The notes below the pieces were generated by a model. It was not told the DNA's origin. It ran no database searches and worked only from the letters and a program-made list of their open reading frames with translations. From Lachnobacterium bovis DSM 14045 (GTDB lineage Bacteria > Bacillota > Clostridia > Lachnospirales > Lachnospiraceae): a stretch of 64,000 nucleotides of DNA. Below, in pieces: positions 18,889 to 27,230 of the stretch. Both the position numbers and the translations under genes were made by a program. The stretch lies in NCBI RefSeq assembly GCF_900107245.1, contig NZ_FNPG01000009.1, positions 62,001-126,000 of the forward strand. The letters run 5' to 3'. How positions within the stretch are numbered: position 1 is the stretch's first letter; each line of letters opens with the position of its first letter.

Positions 18889-19284
18889 CTACTGTGCTTG
18901 AATCTGTTTCTCTGAAGTTTCATTTTGCTTAATCATCTTATTAATTATCTCATCCATACTCATAGACGTATTAAGCACATATGTACCCGGTTTCACTTTA
19001 GACGAAAGGGACGCCATCTCACAATGAATCCAAAAAAGGTTACTGTTTTTTATTAACCCTTTTTTCTCTAATAATTCTCCTATCTCCTTATTTGACATAT
19101 CGGATTTAATTACTACTTTAACTTCTTTGCCTTCTCCTTTAGTAACCGATTCCTCGTTAAACAAACTGTATCCCAAACGGTATGCCTTTCCTGCAAAAAA
19201 AGAAATGGCATACACTAACAAAAGAACTATCATGATACTAAATGCAATTTTAATAAAATTAAACAGTACCTTATTGATATTCAT
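18889..19284 (-). CDS. MltG-like protein lacking the catalytic domain
   Basis: 131 aa: one membrane helix at about residues 12-33, then a LysM-like subdomain (about 50-115) with VVIKSDMSNKEIGELLEKKG and KPGTYVLNTSMSMDEIINKM. This matches the N-terminal part of endolytic murein transglycosylase MltG (Bacillus YrrL), which is normally about 340-380 aa. The C-terminal YceG catalytic domain with its essential Glu is missing. The position between rnj and trmR, the mltG position in Bacillus, supports the homology. No downstream remnant frame is visible, because the next gene starts 11 bases later. It may bind glycan or a partner without cleaving. Confidence 0.75.
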   Translation of the reverse strand: MNINKVLFNFIKIAFSIMIVLLLVYAISFFAGKAYRLGYSLFNEESVTKGEGKEVKVVIKSDMSNKEIGELLEKKGLIKNSNLFWIHCEMASLSSKVKPGTYVLNTSMSMDEIINKMIKQNETSEKQIQAQ

Positions 19285-19294
19285 ATAGCTTCCC

Positions 19295-20977
19295 CTACAC
19301 TTCCATAATAATAGGCATAATCATTGGTCTACGCTTAGTCTCTTTCCAAACGAAATCCCCAAGTACCTCTTTTACTTCTGTTTTGATTTTACCCCAATCC
19401 TGAATATGATTATCCATACAATAATCCATTGTTCTGTCTAGAAGAGCTTTAGCTTCATCTATTAAACTTTCAGAATTTCTAACATATACAAATCCTCTTG
19501 TTACAATATCTGGACCAGCTAAAACTTGACCTGAACCACTTTCTAGTGTCATAACGACAATAATAATTCCATCTTCTGCAAGATGCTGTCTATCTCTTAA
19601 AACGATATTTCCTACATCTCCAACACCAAGTCCATCAACCATAACGTTGCCAGTTTGAACTCTGCCAACAACTTCAGCGCTTTCATCATCAATCTCTAGG
19701 ACATCACCCGTCTGTAAAATCTTAATGTGATCTGAATCATAGCCTAACTCTGAAGCAATATTAGCCTGTGCATACAAATGTCTATACTCTCCATGCACTG
19801 GTATCGCAAACTTAGGATTAACAAGTGAATATATCAATTTAATATCTTCTTGACAAGCATGACCAGAAACATGCACATCCTGGAAAATTACTTCTGCACC
19901 TTTTAACATCAATTCATTAATGATACCCGAAATAGACTTTTCATTTCCTGGAATTGGACTAGAAGAAAATACAATTGTATCTCTTGGCTTAATAATAACT
20001 TTTCTATGCATTCCTGTAGCCATTCTTGAAAGAGCTGCCATCGATTCTCCCTGACTTCCTGTTGTAATAATAACAGTCTTCTCATCTGGATAATTTCTAA
20101 GTTGCTCCGCATCAATTAAAATATTTTCTGGCAAATTCAAATAACCTAATTCCGAAGCAATAGAAATAATCGTCACCATACTTCGTCCTTCAATTGCAAC
20201 TTTTCTACCGTATTTATACGCCGAATTTATAATCTGCTGCACCCTGTCTACATTTGACGCAAAAGTAGCGATTATTATTCTATTTTGTTTATGTTCTGCA
20301 AAAATGTTGTCTAAAGTTTTTCCTACTGAACGCTCTGACATAGTAAATCCTGGTCTTTCAGCATTAGTACTGTCGCATAATAATGCCAAAACGCCTTTCT
20401 TTCCTATTTCTCCAAAACGTTGTAAATCAATTGCATCTCCAAAAACTGGTGTATAGTCAACCTTAAAGTCCCCTGTATGAACTACAATACCAGCCGGCGA
20501 ATAAATCGCAAGCGCTGCAGCATCTTGAATGCTATGATTAGTTTTGATAAACTCAACTCTAAAACAACCTAAATTAATGTGTTGACCATAGTGACAAACT
20601 TTACGTTTAACTCTCTTAACCATCTCATGCTCTTCAAGTTTATGATCAATAATTCCCATTGTTAATTTAGTTGCATAGATTGGGACATTAATTTCTCTTA
20701 AAACATATGGAATTGCACCTATATGATCTTCATGACCATGAGTAATAAAAAAACCTTTTACTCTGTCAATATTATCTTTAAGATAAGTAATATCAGGAAT
20801 TACTAAATCCACTCCATACATATCATCATCAGGAAATGACAAACCGCAATCGATAACAATAATACTATCATCATACTCGAATGCTGTTATATTCATTCCT
20901 ATAAGTCCTAATCCACCTAATGGAATTATCTTAAGCTTGCCTTTATTCTGTTCATCTTTTACGTTCTTCAAAATCAT
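19295..20977 (-). CDS. rnj: Ribonuclease J
   Basis: 560 aa metallo-beta-lactamase/beta-CASP ribonuclease with endo- and 5'-3' exonuclease activity in mRNA decay and rRNA maturation. Zinc-binding motif HGHEDHIGA near residue 80, downstream motifs HTGDFKVD and SGHACQED, and a C-terminal domain ending in an RNase J-type tail. The ATG at 20975-20977 directly abuts GGAGGA, while a TTG two codons later (20969-20971) lies 6 bases from it and may be the real start. It stands between DUF1292 and the mltG-like gene, where Bacillus has no RNase J gene. Confidence 0.93.
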   Translation of the reverse strand: MILKNVKDEQNKGKLKIIPLGGLGLIGMNITAFEYDDSIIVIDCGLSFPDDDMYGVDLVIPDITYLKDNIDRVKGFFITHGHEDHIGAIPYVLREINVPIYATKLTMGIIDHKLEEHEMVKRVKRKVCHYGQHINLGCFRVEFIKTNHSIQDAAALAIYSPAGIVVHTGDFKVDYTPVFGDAIDLQRFGEIGKKGVLALLCDSTNAERPGFTMSERSVGKTLDNIFAEHKQNRIIIATFASNVDRVQQIINSAYKYGRKVAIEGRSMVTIISIASELGYLNLPENILIDAEQLRNYPDEKTVIITTGSQGESMAALSRMATGMHRKVIIKPRDTIVFSSSPIPGNEKSISGIINELMLKGAEVIFQDVHVSGHACQEDIKLIYSLVNPKFAIPVHGEYRHLYAQANIASELGYDSDHIKILQTGDVLEIDDESAEVVGRVQTGNVMVDGLGVGDVGNIVLRDRQHLAEDGIIIVVMTLESGSGQVLAGPDIVTRGFVYVRNSESLIDEAKALLDRTMDYCMDNHIQDWGKIKTEVKEVLGDFVWKETKRRPMIMPIIMEV

Positions 20978-21092
20978 TCCTCCATAATAAACGAAGAATA
21001 GAAAAACAGAAAAACAGCTCCTTAGGTAAATATTCTCTTTTATTTTAACAATATCTAATTAAGAAGCCTATTCCGCTTCTATACCACGTCAT

Positions 21093-21353
21093 TTAAAATT
21101 CTACATTAGTATCCTCATCTAATAGCTCAGCAAAAATCTTACCAAGGGCTTGTACTTCGTTGTCATCATCAACCATCTCGTAAGTGACCTCTCCGTCCTG
21201 CTCTTGAATTTCTCTCAAAATATATGCATCACTATCTCCTGTCTCATTTTCCGAAACCAAGAGATACTTAACACCATTCAATTGAGTTTCTTCTTGTATA
21301 AAAAATTCAATCTTCTCATCTGTTTCTTCTAGTGTAAATATTACTTTTTCCAT
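21093..21353 (-). CDS. DUF1292 protein (YrzB-like)
   Basis: 86 aa, acidic and cytoplasmic. The sequence alternates beta strands (IFTLEETDEKIEFFI; VKYLLVSE; AYILREI; YEMVDD) and ends with an acidic helix, as in DUF1292. Function unknown. GGAGATGCG precedes ATG. It forms a tight unit with ruvX and ireB, the conserved Firmicutes ireB-ruvX-DUF1292 order. The 115-base gap to rnj has no clear terminator, so the block may be one transcript. Confidence 0.85.
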   Translation of the reverse strand: MEKVIFTLEETDEKIEFFIQEETQLNGVKYLLVSENETGDSDAYILREIQEQDGEVTYEMVDDDNEVQALGKIFAELLDEDTNVEF

Positions 21354-21369
21354 CGCATCTCCAATAAAT

Positions 21370-21804
21370 TTATTTTTCTTTTTGATTATGTAGATAGTCT
21401 AAATATCCCTGTAAAATAAAGATAGCAGCAATTTCATCCACATAATTCTTACGATTTTCTCTTCTAATTCCTGTTTCCATCATAGAACGGTCTGCCGCAA
21501 CTGTTGTAAGTCGTTCATCCCACAACACTACTGGCAAACCTGTTCTATTCTCTAACATGCCTTTGAATTCTTTTGTTTTTTCGCAACGTTCACCCTCAGT
21601 ACCATTCATATTCTTTGGGTACCCTAAAACGATTGTATCAACTTCATATTCATCAGCTAATTCTTTGATTCTGGCCAAAGTCTGACGTAATTTAGACTGT
21701 GATTTTCTTCTAATAATCTCTACTCCTTGTGCTGTTAAAAGTAATCCATCACTTACAGCAACGCCTACTGTTTTTGATCCAAAATCTAATCCTAAAATTC
21801 GCAT
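21370..21804 (-). CDS. ruvX: Putative Holliday junction resolvase / pre-16S rRNA nuclease
   Basis: 144 aa, YqgF/RuvX RNase H fold. The N-terminal [16 protein letters not shown] carries the first catalytic Asp, [12 protein letters not shown] near residue 80 and WDERLTT near residue 100 are the family signatures, and the last acidic residue is in NYVDEIAA near residue 126. In E. coli, YqgF matures the 5' end of 16S rRNA; resolvase activity has also been proposed. GGAGAATT precedes ATG. It sits between ireB and DUF1292 with gaps of 16-18 bases. Confidence 0.95.
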   Translation of the reverse strand: MRILGLDFGSKTVGVAVSDGLLLTAQGVEIIRRKSQSKLRQTLARIKELADEYEVDTIVLGYPKNMNGTEGERCEKTKEFKGMLENRTGLPVVLWDERLTTVAADRSMMETGIRRENRKNYVDEIAAIFILQGYLDYLHNQKEK

Positions 21805-21822
21805 AATTCTCCACTTCTCGAA

Positions 21823-22086
21823 TTATTTCCATTGATTATTTTTAATGTAATCCTTTAAAACCTCTTCAACAAGCTCATCTCTTTCAACCTTCATAATAAG
21901 TCCTCGTGCATTCTTATAGCTTGTAATATAAGTTGGATCACCAGACATAATATAACCAACTATCTGGTTAACTGGATTATATCCTTTCTCTCTTAAAGCT
22001 TCATAAACCACTTTAAGAACTTCTTTCACTTGATTTTCAGGTTCTTTCCCTACATTAAAATATTGTGTGTTATTGATATCTTGCAT
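21823..22086 (-). CDS. ireB: IreB family regulatory phosphoprotein (DUF965/YrzL)
   Basis: 87 aa. Recognised by [20 protein letters not shown] and the motif [20 protein letters not shown] followed by a conserved C-terminal helix. In Enterococcus IreB is a substrate of the Ser/Thr kinase IreK and affects cephalosporin tolerance. Threonines near the N-terminus (DINNTQYF) could be the phosphosite region. The ATG at 22084-22086 is chosen; a GTG three codons earlier falls within the candidate ribosome site. First of the ireB-ruvX-DUF1292 trio. No IreK-type kinase gene lies in the window. Confidence 0.9.
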   Translation of the reverse strand: MQDINNTQYFNVGKEPENQVKEVLKVVYEALREKGYNPVNQIVGYIMSGDPTYITSYKNARGLIMKVERDELVEEVLKDYIKNNQWK

Positions 22087-22168
22087 ATTTTTCACGCCCT
22101 TGCTTATGTATTTTTACCACAATAGCTTATCAATTCTATTGTATACTACTGACGAGAAAAAAACAATG

Positions 22169-23479
22169 CTATCTTTCTAGCAAATAAATATCATTAGCGA
22201 TTTCTTTTACAATCTTTCCTCTAACAATTTGATTTACTAAATCAGCTTCAGACTCTACCGCCACTTTCACATATTCCATGGTATAACCCGTATAATATTC
22301 TTTTCCTTCAATAGTTACTTTTTCTTCAATCAACGCTGTTCTTTGACTATCTAAATAAAAATCACGATATTCTTTTGACATTCGATGATCTAAATCAATA
22401 AGCTCTGCGCTTCTTCTTGTTTTAACTTGTTCATCAACTTGATTTGGCATAGACTCTGCACGAGTTCCTCTTCTAGGTGAATATTTAAAAATATGCATCT
22501 TATAAAAATGAACATCTTCTAAAAATTCTTTTGTAACACTAAACTCATTCTCATCTTCACCTGGAAATCCAACAATTACATCAGTTGTAATAGCTGGATG
22601 ATTAAAGTATTTTCTTAAAAGGTCGCAGCTTTTTTTATACTCTTCTGTTGTATACTTTCTATTCATTCTCTTTAATGTTGCATCACATCCACTTTGTAAA
22701 GAAAGATGAAAATGTGGACACATCTTAGGTAATTTCGAGATTTCTTCTGCAAACTCTTTTGTAATTATCTTAGGTTCTAATGAGCCAAGACGAATTCTTT
22801 CAAGTCCTTCAATTTTATGGACTGCTTGAATAAGTTTAAGAAGATTCTCTCCATCGTTCAAATCTACACCATATGAACTGAGATGAATTCCTGTTAAAAC
22901 AATCTCCTTAAATCCATTATCAACCAATCTTGCAACTTCTGCAAGTACATTTTTTAATTTTCTGCTTCTTACCCTACCTCTTGCATAAGGAATTATACAA
23001 TAACTGCAAAATTGATTGCATCCATCCTGAACTTTAATAAAAGCTCTTGCATGCTCAGCTGTTCGTGATAAAAACAACTCTTCATACTCCTGTGGCTCTT
23101 TATTTATATCGGCTACTGCAACATTATCCGAACTATCAACAAAAAATTTATCTATTTTTTGAACCAATTCATGTTTTTGATTGTTGCCGATAACGATATC
23201 GATTGCTGGATCTAACAACGCCTCTTGTTCTTTAGTCTGAGCATAACATCCTGTAGCTACAACTACTGAATCAGGATTTTTATGCTTTGCTTTATGTAAC
23301 ATTTGACGAGACTTCCTATCAGCCATATTTGTAACAGAACATGTATTTATAATATAAACATCTGCTTTATCTGTAAATGGCACAATTTCATAACCCGCAT
23401 TCTCTAACATCTGCTGCATAGCTTCTGTTTCATATGAATTAACTTTACATCCTAAATTATGTAATGCTGCTTTTTTCAT
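22169..23479 (-). CDS. mtaB: tRNA t6A37 methylthiotransferase MtaB
   Basis: 436 aa radical-SAM methylthiotransferase that converts t6A37 to ms2t6A37 in ANN-decoding tRNAs. The N-terminal UPF0004 domain begins LHNLGCKVNSYETEAM and has the cluster cysteines in NTCSVT and GCYAQ. The radical-SAM motif is GCNQFCSYCIIPYARGR near residue 150, and a C-terminal TRAM domain ends the protein. The ATG at 23477-23479 has GGAG 5 bases upstream; the 11 extra codons of the longer frame are unlikely. In Bacillus mtaB (yqeV) follows rsmE; here thiI and the desulfurase lie between them. Confidence 0.95.
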   Translation of the reverse strand: MKKAALHNLGCKVNSYETEAMQQMLENAGYEIVPFTDKADVYIINTCSVTNMADRKSRQMLHKAKHKNPDSVVVATGCYAQTKEQEALLDPAIDIVIGNNQKHELVQKIDKFFVDSSDNVAVADINKEPQEYEELFLSRTAEHARAFIKVQDGCNQFCSYCIIPYARGRVRSRKLKNVLAEVARLVDNGFKEIVLTGIHLSSYGVDLNDGENLLKLIQAVHKIEGLERIRLGSLEPKIITKEFAEEISKLPKMCPHFHLSLQSGCDATLKRMNRKYTTEEYKKSCDLLRKYFNHPAITTDVIVGFPGEDENEFSVTKEFLEDVHFYKMHIFKYSPRRGTRAESMPNQVDEQVKTRRSAELIDLDHRMSKEYRDFYLDSQRTALIEEKVTIEGKEYYTGYTMEYVKVAVESEADLVNQIVRGKIVKEIANDIYLLER

Positions 23480-23496
23480 TTTCTCTCCATTTCTGA

Positions 23497-23525
23497 TTGA
23501 CTTTTTATTCAAAAACTATTACTAT
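23497..23525 (+). promoter_or_regulatory. Promoter of the HPr-like gene
   Basis: TTGACT (23497-23502), 17-bp spacer, TACTAT (23520-23525). An AAGGAGGT ribosome site at 23550-23557 follows. Confidence 0.6.
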
Positions 23526-23564
23526 CTTAATTAGAAAAAGATTCAAACTAAGGAGGTTTTCAAT

Positions 23565-23798
23565 ATGAAAACAGTTCAAATTTCATTAAATTCAATTGGA
23601 AAAGTAAAATCATTTGTTAATACAATTACTCAATTTGATTTTGATTTTGATTTAATTTCAGGAAGATATGTAATTGATGCGAAATCAATCATGGGTATCT
23701 TCTCATTAGATTTATCAAAACCAATTGATTTAGCAATTCATGCAGATACAAATCTTGATGAGATTTTAGAGGCACTTGACCCATACATCGTTAAATAA
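23565..23798 (+). CDS. HPr-like protein lacking the phosphorylated histidine
   Basis: 77 aa. The C-terminal half is clearly HPr: AKSIMGIFSLDLSKPIDLAI resembles the region around regulatory Ser46, followed by the last helix EILEALDPYI. The N-terminal region, where HPr has GLHARPA with His15 and Arg17, reads SIGKVKSFVNTI with neither residue. It therefore cannot accept phosphate from EI on His15, but Ser (SIMG) remains for a kinase. It has its own promoter, a near-perfect SD and a terminator, so it is a real expressed gene. It is the only plus-strand gene between aroC and argG. A regulatory (Crh-like) or structural role is inference. Confidence 0.82.
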   Translation: MKTVQISLNSIGKVKSFVNTITQFDFDFDLISGRYVIDAKSIMGIFSLDLSKPIDLAIHADTNLDEILEALDPYIVK

Positions 23799-23836
23799 TT
23801 TGTAATCGCATAATTGTAAATATGATTTTATATAAA

Positions 23837-23861
23837 GGCTCACAATGTGAGTCTTTTTTTT
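23837..23861 (+). terminator. Terminator of the HPr-like gene
   Basis: A 7-bp stem with a 3-base loop (23837-23843 with 23847-23853), followed by eight T. Confidence 0.85.
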
Positions 23862-24023
23862 ATACGATACTTTATATAATATTCTATATAAATATTTAAA
23901 ACAAAAAATTTTATACGAATATTTCTTATATCATAATATTTCTTTACTTCCTACATCATTTAAAACTGTTTTTTATCTTTTTCTCTTTGTTTTATTCTAT
24001 ATAGCCCATATTTGCTATTATAT

Positions 24024-24068
24024 GCAATAAAAAATGTACAACTTGATTAAGCTATACATTTTTATTGC
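24024..24068 (-). terminator. Probable terminator after thiI
   Basis: A 14-15 bp stem (24055-24068 with 24024-24038, one extra A in one arm) with an inner CTT/AAG pairing in the loop. The T-tract is inside the 3' arm on the minus strand. It lies 29 bases after the thiI stop. The remaining gap, 23862-24023, shows nothing else. Confidence 0.7.
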
Positions 24069-24096
24069 CTTTATAATAAAATGTCTTATTTAGCCT

Positions 24097-25287
24097 TTAA
24101 ATTTCTTCTGGCTCGACCTTAATAACTTCCACAGTATCAATTGCCTCTTTAACAAGTTCTTGAATTTTCTCTGTTAATTTAAGTTCTGATTTTTTGATAT
24201 AACTTAAATTAGGTTTAGTTACCGGATGTTTTGCCACGAAAATGGTACAACAATCTTCAAAAGGTAAAATAGACGTCTCATATGTATCAATTTTATCAGC
24301 AACCTCTATAATATCTTGTTTGTCGAATGCTATTAGTGGTCTATAAACAGGTAATTCACACACTTCATTTGTTGCAACTAAAGACTGCATTGTCTGGCTT
24401 GCAACCTGACCAATACTTTCACCTGTAACAAGTCCTAAACAACCACTTTCTTTTGCAAAATGTTCAGCAATTTTCATCATATATCTTCTCATGATAATTG
24501 TTAATTGTTCATGCGGACATTTTTCATAAATATATAATTGAATATCTGTAAAATTAACAACATTTAAATTGATTTTACCAGTATAACGTGACATTTTCTT
24601 TGCTAAATCAACTACTTTTTGTTTGGCTCTTTCACTTGTGTATGGTGGTGCATGGAAATATGTTGCCTCAATTGTTACACCTCTTTTACTTACCATGTAA
24701 CCAGCAACCGGACTATCAATTCCCCCTGACAATAGTAGCATTGCTTTACCAGCTGTACCTAATGGCATACCCTTAGCACCAGGAATTTCTACTGAATAAA
24801 TATTAATTTGTTTTCTGATTTCGATATTAATTACAACATCTGGTTTGTGAACATCAACCTTCATCTCTGGAAAGGCATCTAACACTTTTTCACCAACAAG
24901 AGCATTGATTTCCATTGAATTTAATGGATAGTTTTTTCTTGCTCTTCTTGCATTAACCTTAAATGTAAAATTCTTGTCTTTATATGTAGCGTCAATGTGT
25001 TTAATAACTGTTTCACATAATTTATCAAAACCTTCATCTTCTGTTAAAATAACGGGACAAATACCAGTAATACCAAAAACTTTCTTTAATGCTTCTACTG
25101 TATCTTCATAGTCATATTCACCAGAAGTTTCAACATAAACACGACCTTGCTCTTTTCTTACTAAAAATTCACCATCAACATTACGTAATTTATATTTAAT
25201 ATTACTAACTAATGCATCTTCAAAAAGATATCTGTTTTTTCCTTTGATAGCAATTTCTGCATACTTAATTAAAAATGCTGAATACAT
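24097..25287 (-). CDS. thiI: tRNA 4-thiouridine synthase ThiI
   Basis: 396 aa. Adenylates tRNA U8 and transfers sulfur to make s4U, and may feed thiamine thiazole synthesis. Ferredoxin-like plus THUMP domains occupy residues 1-165 or so, and the PP-loop ATPase motif LLSGGIDSPVAG is near residue 183. It ends without a rhodanese domain, as in Bacillus ThiI, so it relies on a partner desulfurase. That partner is encoded 9 bases upstream in the same unit. AAGGAG precedes ATG. Confidence 0.95.
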   Translation of the reverse strand: MYSAFLIKYAEIAIKGKNRYLFEDALVSNIKYKLRNVDGEFLVRKEQGRVYVETSGEYDYEDTVEALKKVFGITGICPVILTEDEGFDKLCETVIKHIDATYKDKNFTFKVNARRARKNYPLNSMEINALVGEKVLDAFPEMKVDVHKPDVVINIEIRKQINIYSVEIPGAKGMPLGTAGKAMLLLSGGIDSPVAGYMVSKRGVTIEATYFHAPPYTSERAKQKVVDLAKKMSRYTGKINLNVVNFTDIQLYIYEKCPHEQLTIIMRRYMMKIAEHFAKESGCLGLVTGESIGQVASQTMQSLVATNEVCELPVYRPLIAFDKQDIIEVADKIDTYETSILPFEDCCTIFVAKHPVTKPNLSYIKKSELKLTEKIQELVKEAIDTVEVIKVEPEEI

Positions 25288-25296
25288 AATTTCTCC

Positions 25297-26460
25297 TTAT
25301 CTTCTTGTATATTTTCTTAACTGTGGAATAAGCTTCATCATTATTTCTATTGCATAATCAAGTTCTTCTTTACTAGTAAAACTTGACATGCTAAATCTGA
25401 TTGTTGAATCAAGCAATTCCTGTTTTAAACCAATCTCTTTTAAAGTCGAACTGATTCCCGGATGATTAGATGAGCATGCACTTCCAGCTGAAACAAATAC
25501 TCCATATTCTTCTAAAGAATGAAGCAACACTTCGGCTCTTACATCTTTTACACTCACACTAATAATATGTGGTGCACAATTTTTATCTTTTCTTCCGTTG
25601 ACATATACGTCCTCTATTTCAGACACTTTGCTGATAAAGTATTCTTTTAGCTGATATAATTTATCAATTTTTTCCTGAAAATCATTATAAGCTTCTTCTG
25701 CTGCAATACTTAATCCAACATAAGCAGGTACATTTTCTGTACCAGAACGCATTCCATCTTGTTGGCCACCACCTAAAATAATTGGATTTATTTTAGTTTT
25801 GTCTTTTATATATAAAAAACCGCTTCCCTTTGGTCCATGAATTTTATGACCACTCACAGATAATAAATCAATATTATTTTTTCCTGGAACGATTTTAAAT
25901 TTACCATATGATTGAATAGCATCAACATGCATAATACATTGAGAATTCGCTTCTTTTACAATACTTGCTGCCTCATAAATTGGCTCTAATGCACCAATTT
26001 CATTATTCACATGCATAATAGATACTAAAATTGTATCTTTTCTAACTTTATTCTTTAAATCTTCTAAAGATATTTGACCATACTCATCAACCTTTAAATG
26101 TTCAATCTCAAAACCCTTAGACTCTAAATACAACATAGGGTTATTAATTGAAGGATGTTCAATTGATGTTGTAATAATATGTTTTCCTTTTCTTTCGTTT
26201 GCCAATGCTGTTCCAATTATAGCTAGATTATTTGACTCTGTCCCACCTGATGTAAAAAGAATTTCTTTATCTTTTGCCTTTAAAGTTTTAGCAATTTTTT
26301 TCTTTGCTTCTCTAATTTGCATTTCAGCAGCAACACCCTTTAAATGCATTGCTGAAGGGTTTCCATAATTTACTGTTAATAACTCTACCATTTTATCAGC
26401 AACTTTATCTAAACATCTTGTAGTTGCCGAATTATCTAAATATGCTTCCATCTTTATCAT
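25297..26460 (-). CDS. Cysteine desulfurase (NifS/NifZ-like)
   Basis: 387 aa PLP enzyme releasing sulfur from cysteine. PLP lysine in SVSGHKIHGPKG near residue 205, HVDAIQSYGK near residue 178, and the catalytic Cys in SAGSACSSNHPG near residue 327, within an extended loop typical of class I desulfurases. Its adjacency to thiI indicates a dedicated sulfur donor for 4-thiouridine, as NifZ is in Bacillus. No scaffold gene (iscU/sufU) is nearby. The ribosome site is weak, and an alternative ATG lies three codons downstream. Confidence 0.93.
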   Translation of the reverse strand: MIKMEAYLDNSATTRCLDKVADKMVELLTVNYGNPSAMHLKGVAAEMQIREAKKKIAKTLKAKDKEILFTSGGTESNNLAIIGTALANERKGKHIITTSIEHPSINNPMLYLESKGFEIEHLKVDEYGQISLEDLKNKVRKDTILVSIMHVNNEIGALEPIYEAASIVKEANSQCIMHVDAIQSYGKFKIVPGKNNIDLLSVSGHKIHGPKGSGFLYIKDKTKINPIILGGGQQDGMRSGTENVPAYVGLSIAAEEAYNDFQEKIDKLYQLKEYFISKVSEIEDVYVNGRKDKNCAPHIISVSVKDVRAEVLLHSLEEYGVFVSAGSACSSNHPGISSTLKEIGLKQELLDSTIRFSMSSFTSKEELDYAIEIMMKLIPQLRKYTRR

Positions 26461-26479
26461 CTATCTTTCTATTATAATT

Positions 26480-27214
26480 CTAGTCATCTAAACAAAAAAC
26501 AAGCATAGCTAATGTTGCTAGTCCCGCAGTTTCTGTTCGAAGAATTCTTCTTCCCAAAGAAATAAGTGACACATTATCCGGTAAACCTGTAATTTCATCT
26601 TCTGCAAATCCACCTTCTGGACCAACGAAAATTCCTATTCGTTGCCCTTTTTTAATGTTTCCAATTATCTCTCTTGTTGCCTCCATTCCTCTTTGGTTCT
26701 CATAAGGCAACAAAATAACATCTAAATCTCTTGCAAATTCCATAGCCTCTTTATATTTTATTGGCATTGTGACTTCAGGAATAATAGTTCTTTTCGATTG
26801 TTTTGCAGCACTCTCTGCAATTGTTTGCCATCTTTTTTGTTTGTTTTTTGCTTTTTTATCATCCAATTTAACTACACAATTTTTCATAGAAGTTGGTATC
26901 ACTTTAGTAACACCAAGTTCAACTGCCTTTTGAATAACAAGTTCCATTTTATCACCCTTGGGTAATCCTTGAAACAAATAAATCTCATTATTCAATTCAG
27001 TTCCAACTTCATCTATTTCATCTATTTCTGCAACAACATTCTCCTTGGAAATTTCAACAAGATGACAAAAATAACTGACATTATCACTGTCACTAACACG
27101 AATCTTTTCACCTATTTTCATCCTAAGTACATTGACAACATGATTAATGTCATTTTCTTCAAGAATTATTTTATTGCCGTTTATAGATGATTTTTCTACA
27201 AAAAACTGCTGCAT
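26480..27214 (-). CDS. rsmE: 16S rRNA (uracil1498-N3)-methyltransferase
   Basis: 244 aa SPOUT-class methyltransferase acting on 30S subunits. An N-terminal PUA-like domain is followed by the SPOUT domain with GIFVGPEGGFAEDEI near residue 192 and the knot motif SLGRRILRTETAGLATLAML at the C-terminus. It lies 16 bases after prmA, the order conserved in Bacillus (yqeT-yqeU). AAGAGGT precedes ATG. Confidence 0.95.
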   Translation of the reverse strand: MQQFFVEKSSINGNKIILEENDINHVVNVLRMKIGEKIRVSDSDNVSYFCHLVEISKENVVAEIDEIDEVGTELNNEIYLFQGLPKGDKMELVIQKAVELGVTKVIPTSMKNCVVKLDDKKAKNKQKRWQTIAESAAKQSKRTIIPEVTMPIKYKEAMEFARDLDVILLPYENQRGMEATREIIGNIKKGQRIGIFVGPEGGFAEDEITGLPDNVSLISLGRRILRTETAGLATLAMLVFCLDD

Positions 27215-27230
27215 AATTGTACCTCTTAAA

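Noticed and set aside
20978-21092. Small GAAGC/GCTTC hairpin before rnj as a terminator
   Set aside because: The stem is only 6 bp with no T-run on the minus strand; the evidence is too weak.
23862-24023. tRNA or small RNA gene in the gap after the HPr-like gene
   Set aside because: No cloverleaf or promoter-like order could be seen; the sequence is only AT-rich.
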